A stretch of DNA of 6,261 nt, taken from an uncultured Collinsella sp. Its GTDB lineage: Bacteria > Actinomycetota > Coriobacteriia > Coriobacteriales > Coriobacteriaceae. The position numbers and the translations under genes are program-made. Numbering within the stretch: position 1 is the first letter of the stretch; every line of letters starts with the position of its first letter. Below the pieces are notes generated by a model. That model did not search any database and was not told the DNA's origin. It saw nothing but the letters and a program-made list of their open reading frames with translations. Positions 4,617 to 6,261 of the stretch are shown piece by piece. The stretch is taken from contig CATYJU010000077.1 of assembly GCA_958407995.1 (NCBI GenBank), positions 1-6,261 of the forward strand, given 5' to 3'.

Positions 4617-5282
4617 GTGGGGGATGCGCTGGCTATCGATCTCATAAAGCCGAGCGGCACGCCTGGCTACCGCTTTATTAAGAGGCTGTTCGACCTGGTG
4701 TTCAGTCTTTTGATGAGTGTACTGCTGCTTATCCCCATCGCAATTGTATGCGCACTTATTTGCCTTGAATCGCCTGGCAGCCCTATGTATACGCAAGAGC
4801 GCGTCGGCAAGGGCGGAAAAACAATCAAGATTTTTAAGCTCCGTAGCATGGTTGTCGATGCGGGTGATGTGCAGAAGTATTTGAGTCCCGAACAGCTTCA
4901 TCAGTGGGAAGTCGAGCGCAAGGTTGACGATGACCCCCGCATTACTAAGATCGGTCAGTTCATTCGTAAATGCTCCATCGATGAGATGCCGCAGTTCCTG
5001 AATGTGTTGAACGGTGACCTGTCTGTTATTGGGCCTCGTCCTATTACGCGCGATGAGCTTGAACAGCACTTTACGGATGAGGAAAAGGCCGAGCTGCTTT
5101 CTGTTCAGCCTGGAATTACCGGTTTATGGCAGGCAACTGATCGTAACGAAGCGACGTTTGAGAGCGGCCTGCGTCAGCAGATCGAACTCCGATACGTTCA
5201 GAACCGCTGTTTTCGCATGGATTGGAAGTGCTTTACCGGCACCTTCGGTGCAATGTTCGGCAAGAAGAGGACGGGTAGATAG
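4617..5282 (+). CDS. Initiating sugar phosphotransferase (monotopic phosphoglycosyl transferase, WbaP/PglC type)
   Basis: The enzyme transfers a sugar 1-phosphate from a nucleotide sugar to undecaprenyl phosphate at the inner membrane face, the first committed step in building a polysaccharide repeat unit. GTG 4617 gives 221 residues, with AGGGG (4602-4606) 10 nt upstream; it is the only usable start after the in-frame stop at 4590. A basic stretch (19-23) precedes one hydrophobic helix (about 25-50) followed by SPGSPMYTQERVG, the membrane-embedded hairpin of the family. The Asp-Glu dyad is D122-E123 in SIDEMPQFLNV, followed by GDLSVIGPRP (133-142) and QPGITGLWQ. The length fits the small catalytic-domain-only form. 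The PGITGLWQ ending is common in hexose-phosphate transferases, but the sugar cannot be assigned. GC content is about 50%, well below thrS. The next gene starts directly after its stop. Confidence 0.9.
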   Translation: MGDALAIDLIKPSGTPGYRFIKRLFDLVFSLLMSVLLLIPIAIVCALICLESPGSPMYTQERVGKGGKTIKIFKLRSMVVDAGDVQKYLSPEQLHQWEVERKVDDDPRITKIGQFIRKCSIDEMPQFLNVLNGDLSVIGPRPITRDELEQHFTDEEKAELLSVQPGITGLWQATDRNEATFESGLRQQIELRYVQNRCFRMDWKCFTGTFGAMFGKKRTGR

Positions 5283-6152
5283 ATGGAAATCTCCGTCATC
5301 ATTCCGACTCTTAATGCTGAGCATGAAATCGATGGGCTTTTAATTGCCCTCGAACACCAGTCTATTCAGCCGGTTGAGATTCTGATTGTTGATTCCGCTT
5401 CGGAAGATAAAACTATCGAGCTGGTCCGGCAACACAAAAGAGTCCGCCTGTTGAAGATTGATCGCCAGGCTTTCAACCATGGCACCACAAGAGACATGGC
5501 ACTTAGGAAATCGAGCGGCGACTTCGTCTGCTTTCTCACTCAAGATGCTGTGCCCGTTTCCGGTGATTATCTGAAGAGGCTTGTTGCTCCCATGGTGAAA
5601 GATCCCAGCATTGCTCTCGTAAGCGGTAGGCAGCTGCCCAAGGCGGATGCCCGACGTTTTGAACAGCTGGTACGTGAGTTCAATTATCCTGATTTACCGT
5701 CTGTTCGGTCAAAAGGCGATCTTGAACAATTTGGTATTAAGACTTTCTTCGCATCTGATACCTGTTCCGCATACCGTCGGTCTTCCTATCTCGAATGCGG
5801 TGGATTCGATCATGTCAATACCAACGAGGACATGCTCATGGCTGCCAGGTTTATAGCCTCGGGATTGAAGGTAGCTTACGAGCCGCGTGCAGAGGTCTAT
5901 CACTCGCATAACTTGACGCCATCCGAACAGTTTGCCCGCAACCGTGCCGTCGGTTTCTTTCTCGAAACGCATGCGGACGATCTCGTGCATGCAAGTGAGA
6001 TCGGCGAGGGGGGCCGGCTCGTCAAAGCGGTCTCCTCTCAGCTCCTTCGGGAGGGCAATCTGCTCGAGTTCATCGCCTTCGGCGTCGACTGCTGCGCCCG
6101 ACTTTTGGGGAATCGTGCTGGCCGCAGGGCCGCAAAAAAAGAAAGGTTATAG
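5283..6152 (+). CDS. GT2 glycosyltransferase, rhamnosyltransferase-like
   Basis: This 289-residue, GT-A-fold cytoplasmic enzyme probably adds a sugar, perhaps rhamnose, to the lipid-linked repeat unit. ATG 5283 abuts the previous stop codon, which suggests translational coupling; AAGAGG (5265-5270) is a somewhat distant ribosome-binding site. Seen: the nucleotide-binding start ISVIIPTLNAEHEI and VDSASEDKT (36-44); FNHGTTRDMAL (64-74), typical of RfbF/WbbL-type rhamnosyltransferases; TQDA (86-89) in place of DxD; CSAYRR (161-166); GGFD (173-176); and the ED pair E182-D183 in NEDMLMAARF with YHSH further on. The rfbA start 3 bp downstream, for dTDP-rhamnose synthesis, supports a rhamnosyl donor, but the donor and linkage are inferred. 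GC content is near 48% over the first 600 bp and about 63% in the last 150 bp. Confidence 0.88.
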   Translation: MEISVIIPTLNAEHEIDGLLIALEHQSIQPVEILIVDSASEDKTIELVRQHKRVRLLKIDRQAFNHGTTRDMALRKSSGDFVCFLTQDAVPVSGDYLKRLVAPMVKDPSIALVSGRQLPKADARRFEQLVREFNYPDLPSVRSKGDLEQFGIKTFFASDTCSAYRRSSYLECGGFDHVNTNEDMLMAARFIASGLKVAYEPRAEVYHSHNLTPSEQFARNRAVGFFLETHADDLVHASEIGEGGRLVKAVSSQLLREGNLLEFIAFGVDCCARLLGNRAGRRAAKKERL

Positions 6153-6155
6153 CCC

Positions 6156-6261
6156 GTGAAAGGCATCATCCTCGCCGGCGGGTCCGGCACGCGCCTGTAC
6201 CCGCTAACGCTCGTGACCTCCAAGCAGCTGCTGCCGGTCTACGACAAGCCCATGATCTACT
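6156..6261 (+). CDS. rfbA: Glucose-1-phosphate thymidylyltransferase, 5' end only (runs off right edge)
   Basis: Thirty-five codons from GTG 6156 remain open at the right edge. GAAAGG (6141-6146) lies 9 nt upstream, inside the end of the GT2 gene, whose stop is 3 bp before this start. The N-terminus, MKGIILAGGSGTRLYPLT (1-18), is the nucleotide-binding signature of sugar nucleotidyltransferases with G8-G9-S10-G11-T12-R13. SKQLLPVYDKPMIY (22-35) follows and is nearly invariant in RmlA/RfbA. The enzyme makes dTDP-glucose from dTTP and glucose 1-phosphate, the first step to dTDP-L-rhamnose, so rfbB, rfbC and rfbD are expected to the right of the window. About 35 of roughly 290 residues are present, so the rest is not assessable. 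Confidence 0.93.
   Translation, partial: MKGIILAGGSGTRLYPLTLVTSKQLLPVYDKPMIY

Noticed and set aside
3690..5069. 459-codon open frame on the minus strand opposite loaP and the phosphotransferase
   Set aside because: It covers promoter, leader and two well-supported genes on the other strand, has no recognisable domain and looks like a codon-bias shadow.
1..6261. tRNA, rRNA, insertion sequence or recombinase genes
   Set aside because: No tRNA-like cloverleaf, rRNA segment, transposase or integrase-like protein was recognised on either strand.

Overview
The window looks like chromosomal DNA from a high-GC Gram-positive gut bacterium of the Coriobacteriia, most likely Collinsella or a close relative. 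This is an inference from about 62% GC in thrS, the protein sequences, strong Shine-Dalgarno sites and intrinsic terminators with U tails; no 16S or other marker is present. It joins a housekeeping region (left, to about 3676) to the first genes of a surface-polysaccharide (capsule or exopolysaccharide) locus (right).

Left part. A leftward gene for an FAD-dependent oxidoreductase of the GlpA/LhgO type starts at 676 and runs off the left edge. The 477-bp divergent gap (677-1153) has no convincing gene. It carries three tandem copies of an exactly 81-bp unit (about 845-1064), each containing a 57-nt hairpin. Next is a small membrane protein with two zinc ribbons (1154-1585), a GC-rich hairpin terminator, and thrS (1812-3575), which encodes a threonyl-tRNA synthetase lacking most of the N-terminal TGS domain. 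The thrS promoter (perfect TATAAT) partly overlaps the tail of the preceding terminator, and thrS is followed by two strong intrinsic terminators in tandem (3598-3676).

Right part. The 330-bp gap 3576-3905 holds those terminators and a promoter (TATAAT at 3775-3780) flanked by related inverted repeats (3683-3701 and 3800-3816). This layout resembles the invertible promoters that switch capsule loci in gut Bacteroides. It drives a NusG-family specialised antiterminator of LoaP type (3906-4496), followed by a 120-nt leader, an initiating polyprenyl-phosphate sugar phosphotransferase (4617-5282), a GT2 rhamnosyltransferase-like enzyme (5283-6152) and the start of rfbA/rmlA (6156 to the right edge). 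Inferred logic: the promoter, possibly switchable, makes LoaP; LoaP lets polymerase read through a long operon; the phosphotransferase loads the first sugar on undecaprenyl phosphate; the GT2 enzyme extends it; RfbA begins dTDP-L-rhamnose supply.

Base composition falls to about 45-50% in the phosphotransferase and most of the GT2 gene, then rises to about 63% in the last 150 bp of the GT2 gene. This fits a mosaic, horizontally exchanged polysaccharide locus. No tRNA, rRNA, CRISPR array, insertion sequence or recombinase gene was seen.
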